Below, in pieces: positions 10,163-19,601 of a DNA stretch of 64,000 bases. Source of the stretch: Tianweitania sediminis (GTDB lineage: Bacteria > Pseudomonadota > Alphaproteobacteria > Rhizobiales > Rhizobiaceae); contig NZ_JAGIYY010000010.1 in NCBI RefSeq assembly GCF_017813335.1, positions 1 through 64,000 of the forward strand. The letters run 5' to 3'. A program made the position numbers and the translations under genes. Position 1 is the stretch's first letter. The number at the start of each line of letters is the position of its first letter. The notes beneath the pieces were generated by a model. It had not been told where the DNA came from, did not search any database, and saw only the letters and a list, made by a program, of their open reading frames with translations.

Positions 10163-10248
10163 GTGGTGATGGTCTGGTGGGGATGACCCGCCGGACCGTG
10201 CTTGCATCTTTTCCTGCCGGAGCCTATCTCGGGATTTCGGCGAAACGC

Positions 10249-10276
10249 GGCGCCCGCTTTGTCGGGCGCCTTGTTG
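10249..10276 (+). other. GC-rich hairpin before secY
   Basis: GGCGCCCG (10249-10256) pairs perfectly with CGGGCGCC (10263-10270) around CTTTGT, followed by TTGTTGCG. The T-run is too weak for a confident terminator. It may attenuate read-through from the ribosomal genes into secY. Confidence 0.5.
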
Positions 10277-10318
10277 CGTAAGGAAGCGCCTTCACACGGC
10301 GCGAGCGGAGACTTCCCC

Positions 10319-11659
10319 ATGGCATCTGCTGCAGAGCAGCTCGCATCGAACCTGAACTTCTCTGCCTTTGCCAAGGCCGAGGATCTCAAGCGTCGCATCT
10401 GGTTCACCATCGGCGCGCTGCTTGTTTACCGGCTCGGCACCTATATACCGATGCCTGGCATCAATCCCGACGCTTTCGCGCAGGCCTTCCAGCAGCAGTC
10501 TGGCGGCGTGCTTGGCATGTTCAACATGTTTGCGGGCGGTGCGGTTGAGCGCATGGCGATCTTCGCGCTCGGCATCATGCCCTACATCTCCGCTTCCATC
10601 ATCGTGCAGCTCATGACCTCGGTGATTCCGAGCCTTGAAGCGCTGAAGAAGGAAGGCGAGGCGGGCCGCAAGGTTATCAACCAGTACACCCGCTACGGCA
10701 CCGTGCTTCTGGCGACCGTGCAGGCCTACGGCATCGCGGTCGGGCTTGAAAGCGCAGCCAACCTTGTGGTCGATCCCGGCTGGTTCTTCCGGCTTTCCAC
10801 CGTGATCACGCTCGTGGGGGGCACCATGTTCCTGATGTGGCTGGGAGAACAGATCACCGCCCGCGGCATCGGCAATGGTATCTCGCTGATCATCTTCGCT
10901 GGCATCGTTGCCGGACTGCCGGTTGCCATCAGCGGGACGCTTGAACTTGGCCGCACCGGCGCGCTGTCCACTGGACTGATTCTCGCCATCCTCATCCTTG
11001 CGGTGGCGGTGATCGCCATCATCGTGTTCTTTGAGCGCGCACAACGTCGGCTGCTGATCCAGTATCCAAAGCGCCAGGTCGGCAACCGGATGTTCCAGGG
11101 CGACACGTCGCATCTGCCGCTGAAGCTCAACACGGCGGGCGTGATTCCGCCGATCTTCGCCTCGTCGCTGCTGCTGTTGCCGGCAACGGCCGCCGGCTTC
11201 ACGAACAGCACGGAATTGCCGGGCTGGGCTGGCAGCGTGCTCGCGGCCCTGGGGCACGGTCAGCCGCTTTACATGCTGCTTTATGCGGCGCTGATCATGT
11301 TTTTCTGCTTCTTCTACACGGCCATCGTCTTCAATCCGAAGGACACGGCTGACCAGCTCAAGAAGCATTCGGGCTTCATCCCGGGCTATCGCCCTGGCGA
11401 GCGCACGGCAGACTATATCGATTACGTCCTGACACGCATTACGGTGGTCGGCGCGATCTACATCACTCTGGTTTGCTTGCTGCCGGAGTTCCTGATTTCG
11501 GCCACCGGTGTCCCGTTCTATCTTGGCGGCACCTCGCTTCTGATCGTTGTCAGCGTCACGCTTGATACCGTCGCGCAGATCCAGGGCCATCTGGTCGCAC
11601 ATCAGTACGAGGGACTGATCAAGAAGTCGAAGCTACGTGGAGGGAAGAGGGGACGATGA
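10319..11659 (+). CDS. secY: Preprotein translocase subunit SecY
   Basis: SecY (446 residues) is the channel subunit of the Sec translocon in the inner membrane. About ten hydrophobic segments are visible, beginning [20 protein letters not shown] with the conserved PMPGI motif and the plug/TM2 region [20 protein letters not shown]. The cytoplasmic loop regions needed for SecA and ribosome contact ([20 protein letters not shown]) are intact. ATG 10319 gives the normal start [15 protein letters not shown]. Its stop overlaps adk by four bases. Confidence 0.98.
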   Translation: MASAAEQLASNLNFSAFAKAEDLKRRIWFTIGALLVYRLGTYIPMPGINPDAFAQAFQQQSGGVLGMFNMFAGGAVERMAIFALGIMPYISASIIVQLMTSVIPSLEALKKEGEAGRKVINQYTRYGTVLLATVQAYGIAVGLESAANLVVDPGWFFRLSTVITLVGGTMFLMWLGEQITARGIGNGISLIIFAGIVAGLPVAISGTLELGRTGALSTGLILAILILAVAVIAIIVFFERAQRRLLIQYPKRQVGNRMFQGDTSHLPLKLNTAGVIPPIFASSLLLLPATAAGFTNSTELPGWAGSVLAALGHGQPLYMLLYAALIMFFCFFYTAIVFNPKDTADQLKKHSGFIPGYRPGERTADYIDYVLTRITVVGAIYITLVCLLPEFLISATGVPFYLGGTSLLIVVSVTLDTVAQIQGHLVAHQYEGLIKKSKLRGGKRGR

Positions 11660-12240
11660 GGCTTATTCTGCTTGGACCCCCGGGGGCGGGTAAAGGCACG
11701 CAGGCGCAGCGCCTAGTGGAGCGGCACGGAATCCCGCAGCTTTCAACGGGAGACATGCTGCGTGCCGCTGTCAAGGCTGGGTCGGACGTCGGGCTAAGAG
11801 CGAAGGCGGTTATGGACTCCGGTCAACTCGTGTCCGACGACATCGTCAACCAAATCGTGTCGGAGCGGGTGGAGCAGCCGGATTGTGCGAAAGGCTTCAT
11901 TCTCGATGGCTTTCCCCGTACGGTTCCGCAGGCGGAAGCCCTGAACGACATCCTCGCTGCCAAAGACATGAAGCTCGACGCGGTCGTTGAGTTGAAGGTG
12001 GATGAGGCTGCTTTGATGCAGCGCATCGAGAAGCGCGTAGCCGATACGGTTGCCGCGGGCGGGGTGGTCCGGGCGGATGACAATGCGGAAGCCTTCGCCA
12101 AGCGTCTTGAAGAGTACCGCGCGAAAACCGCGCCTCTGTCTTCCTATTACGAGAAGACCGGGCAGTTGCGAACCGTTGATGGCATGGCCGACATGGATGT
12201 GGTGACTGCAGCGATCGAAGAGATCGTGGGCGGGCGCTGA
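11656..12240 (+). CDS. adk: Adenylate kinase (short form)
   Basis: Adk interconverts AMP + ATP and two ADP. The 194-residue product has the P-loop GPPGAGKGT at residues 7-15, the AMP-binding STGDMLR and the signature [16 protein letters not shown]. The LID between RVADTV and ADDNAEAF is short and has no zinc cysteines, so this is the short form seen in many alphaproteobacteria. It is coupled to secY by an ATGA overlap. Confidence 0.98.
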   Translation: MRLILLGPPGAGKGTQAQRLVERHGIPQLSTGDMLRAAVKAGSDVGLRAKAVMDSGQLVSDDIVNQIVSERVEQPDCAKGFILDGFPRTVPQAEALNDILAAKDMKLDAVVELKVDEAALMQRIEKRVADTVAAGGVVRADDNAEAFAKRLEEYRAKTAPLSSYYEKTGQLRTVDGMADMDVVTAAIEEIVGGR

Positions 12241-12269
12241 GGCGCCGGCCGAAAACGAAGTACCGGCTG

Positions 12270-12298
12270 TTGACGAGTCGCCGTGTTCGCACTATACG
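12270..12298 (+). promoter_or_regulatory. Sigma-70-type promoter before rpsM
   Basis: TTGACG (12270-12275) and TATACG (12293-12298) are separated by exactly 17 bases in the 200-base adk-rpsM gap, about 140 bases before the rpsM start. It would give the alpha operon (rpsM-rpsK-rpoA-rplQ) its own promoter besides read-through from spc. Unproven but a good consensus match. Confidence 0.6.
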
Positions 12299-12440
12299 GG
12301 CGGCCTGCTATCAGACACGTGGCTGAATGGCCTCTCCGGTTGTGGCATTGACGTCGCGACCGAACAACCCGCAAGGGCCGGCCTCCACCGGACGCGGGAT
12401 AATCAATCGCCGGTTCAACCGGCCGACATGGAGTAGACAC

Positions 12441-12809
12441 ATGGCTCGTATCGCGGGCGTTAACATCCCGACCAACAAGCGCGTCGTTATTGCGCTGCAG
12501 TACATTCACGGCATCGGCAAGCATTTTGCTCAGGAGATCGTCGACAAGGTCGGCATCCCCGCCGAACGCCGCGTCAACCAGCTGACCGACGCTGAAGTCC
12601 TGCAGATCCGCGAAGCGATTGATCGTGATTACCAGGTAGAAGGCGATCTTCGCCGCGAAACCTCGATGAACATCAAGCGCCTGATGGACCTCGGTTCGTA
12701 TCGCGGCTTGCGTCACCGCCGCAACCTGCCGGTTCGCGGCCAGCGCACGCATACGAATGCGCGCACCCGCAAGGGTCCGGCTAAGGCAATCGCCGGCAAG
12801 AAGAAGTAA
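12441..12809 (+). CDS. rpsM: 30S ribosomal protein S13
   Basis: S13 (122 residues) contacts the P-site tRNA and L5 at the subunit bridge. [20 protein letters not shown] has the helix-two-turn-helix start, and the C-terminal tail [20 protein letters not shown] ends in KKK. I chose ATG 12441 over an in-frame ATG at 12327, which would add unrelated residues. It is the first gene of the alpha operon. Confidence 0.97.
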   Translation: MARIAGVNIPTNKRVVIALQYIHGIGKHFAQEIVDKVGIPAERRVNQLTDAEVLQIREAIDRDYQVEGDLRRETSMNIKRLMDLGSYRGLRHRRNLPVRGQRTHTNARTRKGPAKAIAGKKK

Positions 12810-12813
12810 TCGG

Positions 12814-12902
12814 CGAGGCGACTATGCGGATTAGGCGAACAGGTGAATGATGGGGCAAAGCCTCCCCTATTCACCTATTTGCCTGCTCACTTAGTCGCTT
12901 CG
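12814..12902 (+). repeat. Long imperfect palindrome between rpsM and rpsK
   Basis: This 89-base stretch, starting five bases after the rpsM stop, folds on itself: CGAGGCGACTA (12814-12824) pairs with TAGTCGCTTCG (12892-12902), AGGCGAACAGGTGAAT (12833-12848) with ATTCACCTATTTGCCT (12869-12884), and GGGG with CCCC at the tip. It resembles a dispersed intergenic palindromic element more than a terminator, since no T-run follows. I found no second copy in this window. Confidence 0.6.
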
Positions 12903-12957
12903 TAAGGTGGAGCCGCTGGCACTACGGCGGCGTAGAGATCAATAAGAAAGGACTACC

Positions 12958-13347
12958 ATGGCCAAGGATGCCGGTCGCATTCGCCGTCGCGAACGCAAGA
13001 ACATCTCGTCGGGCGTCGCCCACGTGAACTCGACCTTCAACAACACGATGGTGACGATCACCGACGCGCAGGGCAATGCGATCGCTTGGTCGTCGGCTGG
13101 CGCGCAGGGCTTCAAGGGTTCGCGTAAGTCGACCCCTTTCGCTGCTCAGATGGCTGCTGAAGATTGCGCCAAGAAGGCGCAGGAACACGGCATGCGCACG
13201 CTTGAGGTTGAAGTGTCGGGCCCGGGCTCGGGTCGTGAGTCCGCGTTGCGCGCCCTTCAGGCTGCCGGGTTCACCATCACCTCGATCCGCGACGTGACGC
13301 CGATCCCGCACAATGGCTGCCGCCCGCGCAAGAAGCGCCGCGTCTAA
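12958..13347 (+). CDS. rpsK: 30S ribosomal protein S11
   Basis: S11 (129 residues) lies on the platform by the E site and Shine-Dalgarno helix. [20 protein letters not shown] opens the fold, followed by [20 protein letters not shown]; the C-terminal signature is [29 protein letters not shown] precedes the ATG. Confidence 0.98.
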   Translation: MAKDAGRIRRRERKNISSGVAHVNSTFNNTMVTITDAQGNAIAWSSAGAQGFKGSRKSTPFAAQMAAEDCAKKAQEHGMRTLEVEVSGPGSGRESALRALQAAGFTITSIRDVTPIPHNGCRPRKKRRV

Positions 13348-13418
13348 GCCGCACCAATCTGAGCCGCGATTGCGCCGGGCAGCTTGCCTGGCGTTTCGTG
13401 GTTTCTCCGAGCCGATGA

Positions 13419-13441
13419 TTGCCACGATTGGATGGTGGCAA
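13419..13441 (+). other. Stem-loop just before rpoA
   Basis: TTGCCAC (13419-13425) pairs with GTGGCAA (13435-13441) with a nine-base loop, ending a few bases before the rpoA ribosome binding site (AGGAAGG). It could modulate rpoA translation; this is inference from position only. Confidence 0.4.
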
Positions 13442-13461
13442 CGCAGGAAGGAATGAAACGA

Positions 13462-14472
13462 ATGATCCAGAAAAACTGGCAAGAACTGATCAAGCCGAAC
13501 AAGGTCGAGTTCTCATCGAAGAACAAGACGTTGACGACGCTTGTTGCCGAGCCGCTTGAGCGTGGTTTCGGGTTGACGCTGGGCAACGCCCTGCGTCGCG
13601 TGCTGCTTTCTTCGCTTCGCGGTGCTGCTGTCACCGCCGTGCAGATTGACGGCGTGCTGCATGAATTCTCCTCGATCCCCGGCGTCCGCGAAGATGTCAC
13701 GGACATCGTGCTGAACATCAAGGAAATCGCCATCCGCATGGAAGGCGATGGACCCAAGCGCATGGTCGTGCGCAAGTCGGGACCAGGAACGGTGACAGCC
13801 GGCGACATCCAAACGGTGGGCGATGTCGAGATCCTCAATCCCGACCACGCGATCTGCACGCTCGACGAGGGCGCGGAGATCCGCATGGAATTCACCGTGG
13901 ATACCGGCAAGGGCTATGTACCCGCTGACCGAAACCGCGCCGAAGACGCGCCAATCGGCCTGATCCCGGTCGACAGCCTGTATTCGCCGGTGAAGAAGGT
14001 GTCCTACAAGGTCGAGAACACCCGCGAGGGCCAGGTTCTCGATTACGACAAGCTGACCATGTCGATCGAGACCAATGGTTCGATCACGGGTGAAGATGCT
14101 GTTGCGTTCGCTGCCCGCATCCTGCAGGACCAGCTCGGCCTGTTCGTCAACTTCGACGAGCCGCAGAAGGAGCAGGTTTCCGAGCAGGTCACGGAGCTTG
14201 CCTTCAACCCGTCGCTTCTCAAGAAGGTCGACGAGCTGGAGCTTTCGGTACGTTCGGCAAACTGCCTGAAGAACGACAACATCGTTTACATCGGCGACCT
14301 GATCCAGAAGTCGGAAGCAGAGATGCTGCGGACCCCGAACTTTGGCCGCAAGTCGCTGAACGAGATCAAGGAAGTTCTCGCTGCCATGGGTCTGCACCTT
14401 GGCATGGAAGTGGCCGAATGGCCGCCAGAGAACATCGACGATCTCGCCAAGCGTTACGAAGACCAGTATTGA
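13462..14472 (+). CDS. rpoA: DNA-directed RNA polymerase subunit alpha
   Basis: RpoA (336 residues) dimerises to nucleate RNA polymerase assembly and contacts UP elements and activators. The N-terminal domain has the dimer and beta-contact region [20 protein letters not shown], and the C-terminal domain has [20 protein letters not shown] and [23 protein letters not shown] 13462 is chosen over in-frame ATGs at 13453 and upstream because AGGAAGG at 13445-13451 is correctly spaced for it. Confidence 0.97.
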   Translation: MIQKNWQELIKPNKVEFSSKNKTLTTLVAEPLERGFGLTLGNALRRVLLSSLRGAAVTAVQIDGVLHEFSSIPGVREDVTDIVLNIKEIAIRMEGDGPKRMVVRKSGPGTVTAGDIQTVGDVEILNPDHAICTLDEGAEIRMEFTVDTGKGYVPADRNRAEDAPIGLIPVDSLYSPVKKVSYKVENTREGQVLDYDKLTMSIETNGSITGEDAVAFAARILQDQLGLFVNFDEPQKEQVSEQVTELAFNPSLLKKVDELELSVRSANCLKNDNIVYIGDLIQKSEAEMLRTPNFGRKSLNEIKEVLAAMGLHLGMEVAEWPPENIDDLAKRYEDQY

Positions 14473-14531
14473 GCCAACATCAGCCTGGAAGCGACTTCCG
14501 CTTTCCGGCTTAAACCCAAAGGAGATTAGCC

Positions 14532-14960
14532 ATGCGCCATGGACGTGCCCATCGCCGGTTGAATCGGACCCATAGCCACCGCAAGGCACTGTTCACCAAC
14601 ATGGCTGCCTCGCTGATTGAACACGAGCAGATCGTGACGACGTTGCCGAAGGCCAAGGAGCTTCGCCCCATCGTGGAGAAGCTGGTGACCCTCGGCAAGC
14701 GTGGCGACCTGCATGCTCGCCGCCAGGCCATCAGCGCCATTGGCAGCGAAGCAATGGCCAAGCGCCTGTTCGACACCATTGCTCCGCGCTATGCCACCCG
14801 CAATGGTGGTTATCTGCGCATCATGAAGGCGGGCTTCCGTCATGGCGACAATGCTGCCATGGCTGTGATCGAATTCGTGGATCGCGATGTTTCCGCCAAG
14901 GGCGCGGCAGATCGTGCCCGTCACGAAGCTGAACAAGCCGAGGAAAACGAGGCGGCCTGA
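14532..14960 (+). CDS. rplQ: 50S ribosomal protein L17
   Basis: L17 (142 residues) lies near the tunnel exit. [20 protein letters not shown] is the universal start and [20 protein letters not shown] the second conserved block; the acidic tail [11 protein letters not shown] is lineage-specific. It ends the alpha operon before an intrinsic terminator. Confidence 0.98.
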   Translation: MRHGRAHRRLNRTHSHRKALFTNMAASLIEHEQIVTTLPKAKELRPIVEKLVTLGKRGDLHARRQAISAIGSEAMAKRLFDTIAPRYATRNGGYLRIMKAGFRHGDNAAMAVIEFVDRDVSAKGAADRARHEAEQAEENEAA

Positions 14961-14989
14961 TCGGCTTCCACGTATTCATTGACGATGAG

Positions 14990-15016
14990 AGGGGCCTTTC
15001 GGCCCCTTTTTCTTTC
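14990..15016 (+). terminator. Intrinsic terminator after rplQ
   Basis: AGGGGCC pairs with GGCCCCT around TTTC and is followed by a T-rich run (TTTTTCTTTC). This ends the ribosomal protein cluster. Confidence 0.85.
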
Positions 15017-15102
15017 TTGAAGCACCAGGTGCCGTGTGATGTGTATGGCATCCCCGCCCTGATCGCTTACATAACCTGCGCTTGTTCGCAGGGATTCGGT
15101 TC

Positions 15103-16599
15103 ATGCCTTTCTTTAAACGATCCGCCGTGGCTGCGTTCGGCCTCGCAACTCTGCTCCTGTTCGGCCAGTCGGCCATGGGCCAAGACAACGGAGGAGGCTT
15201 GCGCTCGCTCCTGCGCAATCTTCTTGGCAGCGAGCAGCCAGAAACGAGTCCTGTCGAGCCGGCAACGCCCGGCGAGCGGATGCGGCGGGTGCCATTCGGG
15301 CAAGAGGAACTCCAGCTTTCGTTTGCACCTCTGGTAAAGGCCACCGCTCCAGCCGTTGTGAATGTTTACGCGTCGCGGCAGCCGCAGGGGATGCGCTCGC
15401 CTTTTGCCGGCGATCCATTTTTCGAGCAGTTCTTCGGCCGGCAATTACCGCCGCGGGCCCAGTCGGCGTTGGGGTCCGGCGTTATTGTCGACCCTTCCGG
15501 TCTCGTGGTGACGAACTACCACGTCATCAAGGACGCCGACGAGATCCGCGTTGCGATGGCGGACGGACGGGAGTTTCAATCAAGCATTCTCCTGCGCGAC
15601 GAGTCGCTCGATCTTGCGGTGCTTCAGATCGAGGGCGGGGGTACATTTCCGGTGGTGGCCGTTGGCGACTCCGAGGCTCTGCAGGTCGGAGACCTCGTTC
15701 TAGCGATCGGGAACCCGTTCGGCGTGGGGCAAACAACCACCAGCGGCATCGTGTCGGCGCTTGCGCGGACCCACATCGGCGTTAATGATTTCGGCTTCTT
15801 TATCCAGACCGATGCGGCCATCAATCCCGGCAATTCGGGCGGCGCGCTGATCGACATGGGCGGGCGGCTGGTCGGCATCAACACGGCGATCTACAGCCGC
15901 TCCGGCGGCTCGATCGGAATCGGCTTTGCGATCCCGTCGAACATCGTTCGCGCCGTTGTTGCCTCGGCAAAGGCCGGCAACGACTACTTCGAACGGCCCT
16001 ATGTGGGCGCGACCTTCGACGCTGTCACGCCCAACATCGCAGAAGCGCTCGGAATGTCCCTCCCGCGCGGCGCGCTTGTTGCGGATGTGGCTGAAGAGGG
16101 ACCGGCGGAAAAGGCCGGCCTGCGGGCGGGCGACGTCGTCCTTTCCATGAACGGGATGCCCATCTTGAACCCCGATGGGCTGGGTTACAGGCTTGCAACG
16201 CAGGAGATTGGAAGCACCGCCACCATGCGCGTGATGCGGTCCGGGGCTGAACGGGACGTCACCATTGAGCTCGCACGAGCACCCGAAAGCGAGGCGGGCG
16301 AGGTGGAGATCAGCGGGCCAAGTCCACTGGCAGGTGTGAGGGTTGCCGAGCTGTCGCCGGGTCTCGCCCAGCGCATCGGCATGCCCATCAACAAGGTCGG
16401 CGTGGTCGTGGTGGATGTGAAAGCGCCGTCACCAGCTGCTGACGTCGGCTTTCGGCCAAAGGACGTGATCCGCGAGGTCAATGACGTCGAGATTACAGGT
16501 GCGCAGGACCTCAGCGAAGCGACATCCGCCCGTGCACGCTGGTGGCGCCTTGTGATCGAGCGCGACGGGCGCCTGATCCAGCAGACCCTGCGCTTCTGA
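15103..16599 (+). CDS. Do/Deg-family periplasmic serine protease
   Basis: A 498-residue HtrA-type protease and chaperone for misfolded envelope proteins. A signal peptide (KRSAVAAFGLATLLLFGQSA, cut near MGQ) precedes a trypsin-like domain with H140 in VVTNYHVI, D170 in ESLDLAV and S245 in NPGNSGGALI, then two PDZ domains (about 280-370 and 390-498). ATG 15103 follows AGGG at good spacing; a TTG at 15082 would add seven residues. The last base of its stop codon is the first base of rarA, so the two are coupled. Several deg paralogues are usual in rhizobia, so I give no exact symbol (degP/degQ/mucD type). Confidence 0.93.
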   Translation: MPFFKRSAVAAFGLATLLLFGQSAMGQDNGGGLRSLLRNLLGSEQPETSPVEPATPGERMRRVPFGQEELQLSFAPLVKATAPAVVNVYASRQPQGMRSPFAGDPFFEQFFGRQLPPRAQSALGSGVIVDPSGLVVTNYHVIKDADEIRVAMADGREFQSSILLRDESLDLAVLQIEGGGTFPVVAVGDSEALQVGDLVLAIGNPFGVGQTTTSGIVSALARTHIGVNDFGFFIQTDAAINPGNSGGALIDMGGRLVGINTAIYSRSGGSIGIGFAIPSNIVRAVVASAKAGNDYFERPYVGATFDAVTPNIAEALGMSLPRGALVADVAEEGPAEKAGLRAGDVVLSMNGMPILNPDGLGYRLATQEIGSTATMRVMRSGAERDVTIELARAPESEAGEVEISGPSPLAGVRVAELSPGLAQRIGMPINKVGVVVVDVKAPSPAADVGFRPKDVIREVNDVEITGAQDLSEATSARARWWRLVIERDGRLIQQTLRF

Positions 16600-17921
16600 T
16601 GGCTGATCTTTTCGGCGCCGGCGATGGAGCGAAACGGGGTGCGGCGGACCCGTCGCCGCGACCCCTTGCTGATCGTTTGCGCCCGAAGACGCTTGGCGAG
16701 GTGGTGGGGCAGGAACACATCACGGGAGAGGACGGCGTCCTTACACGGATGATCGCGTCCGGCTCGCTGGGCTCGATGATCTTTTGGGGACCACCCGGCA
16801 CGGGCAAGACCACTGTCGCCCGGTTGCTTGCCCACCAAACCAACTTTGCCTTTGAACAGATCTCAGCCGTGTTCTCCGGCGTCGCCGACCTGAAAAAGGT
16901 GTTTGATGCGGCCAGGCTTCGCCGCGGCAATAGCCGACAGACCCTGCTTTTCGTGGATGAAATCCACCGCTTCAACCGGGCGCAGCAGGATTCGTTTCTG
17001 CCCGTCATGGAAGACGGCACGGTCGTGCTGATCGGTGCCACAACGGAGAACCCGTCCTTCGAGCTCAATGCGGCTTTGCTGTCGCGTGCACGCGTTCTGA
17101 CCTTCAAAGCCCATTCGGAAGACAGCATCGGCAAGCTGCTGGCGCGTGCGGAGGAGGTGGAGAATAAGCCACTGCCGCTGGATGACGATGCGCGGGCAAT
17201 GCTCATTCGCATGGCGGACGGCGACGGGCGTGCTTCCCTGACGCTGGCCGAGGAAGTCTGGCGCACTGCCAAACCCGGCGAGATCTTTGATGGTGGCGGA
17301 CTCGTGCGGGTCGTGCAGCGCCGTGCCCCGGTCTACGACAAGAGCCAGGACGGCCACTACAATCTCATCTCGGCCCTTCACAAGTCGGTGCGCGGCTCCG
17401 ACCCCGATGCGTCTCTGTATTACCTGGCCCGCATGCTCGATGCCGGCGAGAACCCGCTTTACATCGGCCGCCGCCTCGTGCGCATGGCTGTGGAAGACAT
17501 CGGCCTTGCCGATCCCCAGGCATTGGTTATCGCCAACGCGGCCAAAGACGCCTTTGATTACCTCGGCTCGCCGGAGGGCGAACTGGCGCTGGCAGAAGCT
17601 TGCGTTTATCTGGCAACCGCGCCCAAGTCGAATGGCGTGTACACCGCCTTCAAGGCTGCCATGCGGGCCGCCAAGGAGCACGGTTCTCTCGTTCCGCCCA
17701 AGCACATCCTCAACGCGCCGACCAAGCTCATGAAGGACGAGGACTACGGACAGGGCTACGCCTATGACCATGACGAACCCGAAGCATTTTCCGGCCAGAA
17801 CTATTTTCCGGAAAAGCTTGGCCGCCCGACCTTCTATGATCCGCCCGACCGCGGCTTTGAGCGGGAAATTCGCAAGCGATTGGATTATTGGTCGAAGCTT
17901 CGCCGGGAACGGCAGGGCTGA
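16599..17921 (+). CDS. rarA: Replication-associated recombination protein RarA (MgsA)
   Basis: RarA (440 residues) is a AAA+ ATPase acting at stalled replication forks and on ssDNA gaps. The Walker A is GPPGTGKT (K70), Walker B LLFVDEIHRFN (D120-E121), followed by sensor motif GATTENPSFELN. The C-terminal tetramerisation region (KAAMRAAKEHGSLVPPKHIL) is complete. It starts within the stop codon of the Deg protease gene. Older annotations call it a RuvB-like AAA protein. Confidence 0.95.
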   Translation: MADLFGAGDGAKRGAADPSPRPLADRLRPKTLGEVVGQEHITGEDGVLTRMIASGSLGSMIFWGPPGTGKTTVARLLAHQTNFAFEQISAVFSGVADLKKVFDAARLRRGNSRQTLLFVDEIHRFNRAQQDSFLPVMEDGTVVLIGATTENPSFELNAALLSRARVLTFKAHSEDSIGKLLARAEEVENKPLPLDDDARAMLIRMADGDGRASLTLAEEVWRTAKPGEIFDGGGLVRVVQRRAPVYDKSQDGHYNLISALHKSVRGSDPDASLYYLARMLDAGENPLYIGRRLVRMAVEDIGLADPQALVIANAAKDAFDYLGSPEGELALAEACVYLATAPKSNGVYTAFKAAMRAAKEHGSLVPPKHILNAPTKLMKDEDYGQGYAYDHDEPEAFSGQNYFPEKLGRPTFYDPPDRGFEREIRKRLDYWSKLRRERQG

Positions 17922-17959
17922 GGCCTGCTTCCACCCTTCAGCTTCCTAGGATGATCCCC

Positions 17960-18709
17960 ATGAACGACTCCTCCGCCGCTGCTGACAAGCCGTTGACGAC
18001 CCGCATCAAGCACGAGCTGGTTCGGCGCCGCTTGACTGTAAAGGCAGTCGATCGCCTGTCGCCCGGAATGGTGCGCATCCTGCTCGGGGGTGACGAATTG
18101 AAGGGCTTTACTAGCGCAGCTCCGGATGACCACATCAAGCTCTTCTTCGGCGACGACATGCGTGACTTCACGCCGCGCTTTTATGATCCGGAAGAGAACA
18201 CGCTTGCGGTCGACTTCGTTCTTCACGCGGGCGGCCCGGCCGGCGACTTCGCGGCACGAGCGAAGGTCGGTGACCACCTCACCATCGGCGGTCCGCGTGG
18301 TTCCCTCGTCGTTTCGGATGAGGTGACGAGGTGGTTGCTGATCGGCGATGAAACGGCGCTGCCGGCGATCGCGCGGCGTCTGGAGGAGCTGCGGCCCGGC
18401 AACCGTGCGCAAGCCGTGGTTGTTGTTGCGGATCCCGACGAGGAACAGCCGCTCACATCACCCGCCGATTGCCGCGTCACCTGGGTGCACCGCCCCGCTT
18501 CACAAGCTGGCGACGCGACTGCCGTGATCGACGTGGTGCGGGCGCTCTTGCTTACACCTGACACTTTCATCTTCGTGGGGGCGGAAGCGTCGGTCGCCAA
18601 GGCTCTGCGGCATCATCTTCTTGAACGCGGACATCCGCGCGCCTGGATCAAGGCTGCAGGCTACTGGGTTAAAGGTGCGCCGGGTGAGCACCAGCCGCTG
18701 GACGACTGA
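17960..18709 (+). CDS. Siderophore-interacting protein (FAD-dependent ferric reductase)
   Basis: A 249-residue SIP-family flavoprotein that releases iron by reducing ferric siderophores with NAD(P)H, like ViuB/YqjH. The FAD-binding part has FTPRFYDPEENTLAVDFVLH and GPAGDFAARAKVGDHLTIGG; the pyridine-nucleotide part has WLLIGDETALPAIARRLEEL and ends HPRAWIKAAGYWVKGAPGEH. ATG 17960 is spaced correctly from TAGG; ATG 17951 is possible. No siderophore transporter lies beside it, so it is a stand-alone gene between rarA and an HNH gene. Confidence 0.88.
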   Translation: MNDSSAAADKPLTTRIKHELVRRRLTVKAVDRLSPGMVRILLGGDELKGFTSAAPDDHIKLFFGDDMRDFTPRFYDPEENTLAVDFVLHAGGPAGDFAARAKVGDHLTIGGPRGSLVVSDEVTRWLLIGDETALPAIARRLEELRPGNRAQAVVVVADPDEEQPLTSPADCRVTWVHRPASQAGDATAVIDVVRALLLTPDTFIFVGAEASVAKALRHHLLERGHPRAWIKAAGYWVKGAPGEHQPLDD

Positions 18710-18770
18710 GAATCCAAGCTTTGTTAAGTGATGCGGCTGTAGAGGTAAAGCATCCATCTGCAGGACGCTT

Positions 18771-19148
18771 ATGTCACAAGCAAATCCCATCGCACTGATC
18801 AGCAGGAAGACTGGCAACTGGTGGGCTGACGATCGTCGCCATTGGTGTGCTTACTGCGGTGACAAGCTGGAGGGCAAAGCTGGTAGCACACCCAAAGCAA
18901 CACGCGACCACGTTCTGCCGCGCGCCCACCTTGGACGTCACGTCACCATTCCGGCTTGCCGGCCTTGCAATCAGGCAAAGGCGAACACGAGCTTGCCCGA
19001 CTTCCTCCTGACGCCGTACTTCGCATCTGTAAGAGCACGGGAACGATCGACACGCTGGCCACTGCGGGACCTTTGGCTCGTGATGGCCTTGGCGGCTGTG
19101 GAACAGGCGCGAAGCCTGAGCGATACCTGGCCCGACAGTTCGGCCTAG
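18771..19148 (+). CDS. Small HNH endonuclease family protein
   Basis: A 125-residue protein with a zinc-type HNH core: C26xxC29 (HWCAYCGDKL), the catalytic-type RDHVLPR (D46-H47) and C63xxC66 followed by N67 and K70 (PACRPCNQAKANTSLPDF). No DNA-recognition domain, methyltransferase or phage genes are nearby, so its target is unknown; it may be a nicking or repair enzyme or a relic. AGGACGC precedes ATG 18771. The length matches small stand-alone HNH proteins. Confidence 0.8.
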   Translation: MSQANPIALISRKTGNWWADDRRHWCAYCGDKLEGKAGSTPKATRDHVLPRAHLGRHVTIPACRPCNQAKANTSLPDFLLTPYFASVRARERSTRWPLRDLWLVMALAAVEQARSLSDTWPDSSA

Positions 19149-19190
19149 CGCCAGCTTGACCAAAGCCTCCGCCTGCGGGCATCTGAGGTC

Positions 19191-19568
19191 ATGCTGAACT
19201 TCCTCCTTGTGGCACTCGGCGGTGCCTTGGGCGCATCGGCCCGCCACCTCGTCAGCCTTGGGGCGATCCGTGCCGGCCTAACCACCTTTCCCTGGCATAC
19301 AACGGCCGTCAACATCCTTGGCTCGCTCGTCATGGGCGCGTTTATCGGCTGGTTGGCGCGACGCGGCAGTTCGTCAGACGCGTTGCGCTTGTTTGTGGCG
19401 ACGGGGGTCCTTGGCGGCTTTACGACCTTCTCCGCCTTCTCCCTCGATTTTGCGACCCTGTGGCAGCGCGGAGAGCTAGGCTATGCCTTTGGCTACGCAG
19501 CCGGCAGCGTGCTTCTGTCGCTGATGGCCGTCTTCCTCGGTTTATGGCTCGCAAGGGTCATCCCCTGA
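19191..19568 (+). CDS. crcB: Fluoride channel CrcB/Fluc
   Basis: A 125-residue inner-membrane protein forming dual-topology dimers that export fluoride. Four hydrophobic segments are present with the motifs GGALGASARH, VNILGSLVMGAF and GVLGGFTTFSAFSLDFATL, the last containing the phenylalanine/threonine fluoride track. No fluoride riboswitch fits in the 42-base gap upstream. Confidence 0.93.
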   Translation: MLNFLLVALGGALGASARHLVSLGAIRAGLTTFPWHTTAVNILGSLVMGAFIGWLARRGSSSDALRLFVATGVLGGFTTFSAFSLDFATLWQRGELGYAFGYAAGSVLLSLMAVFLGLWLARVIP

Positions 19569-19601
19569 TGCTATGGCCGCCGCAAACGAGAGCACGAAGA
19601 C

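Noticed and set aside
19149-19190. Fluoride riboswitch before crcB
   Set aside because: The gap is only 42 bases and lacks the conserved GGNGAUGG-type core.
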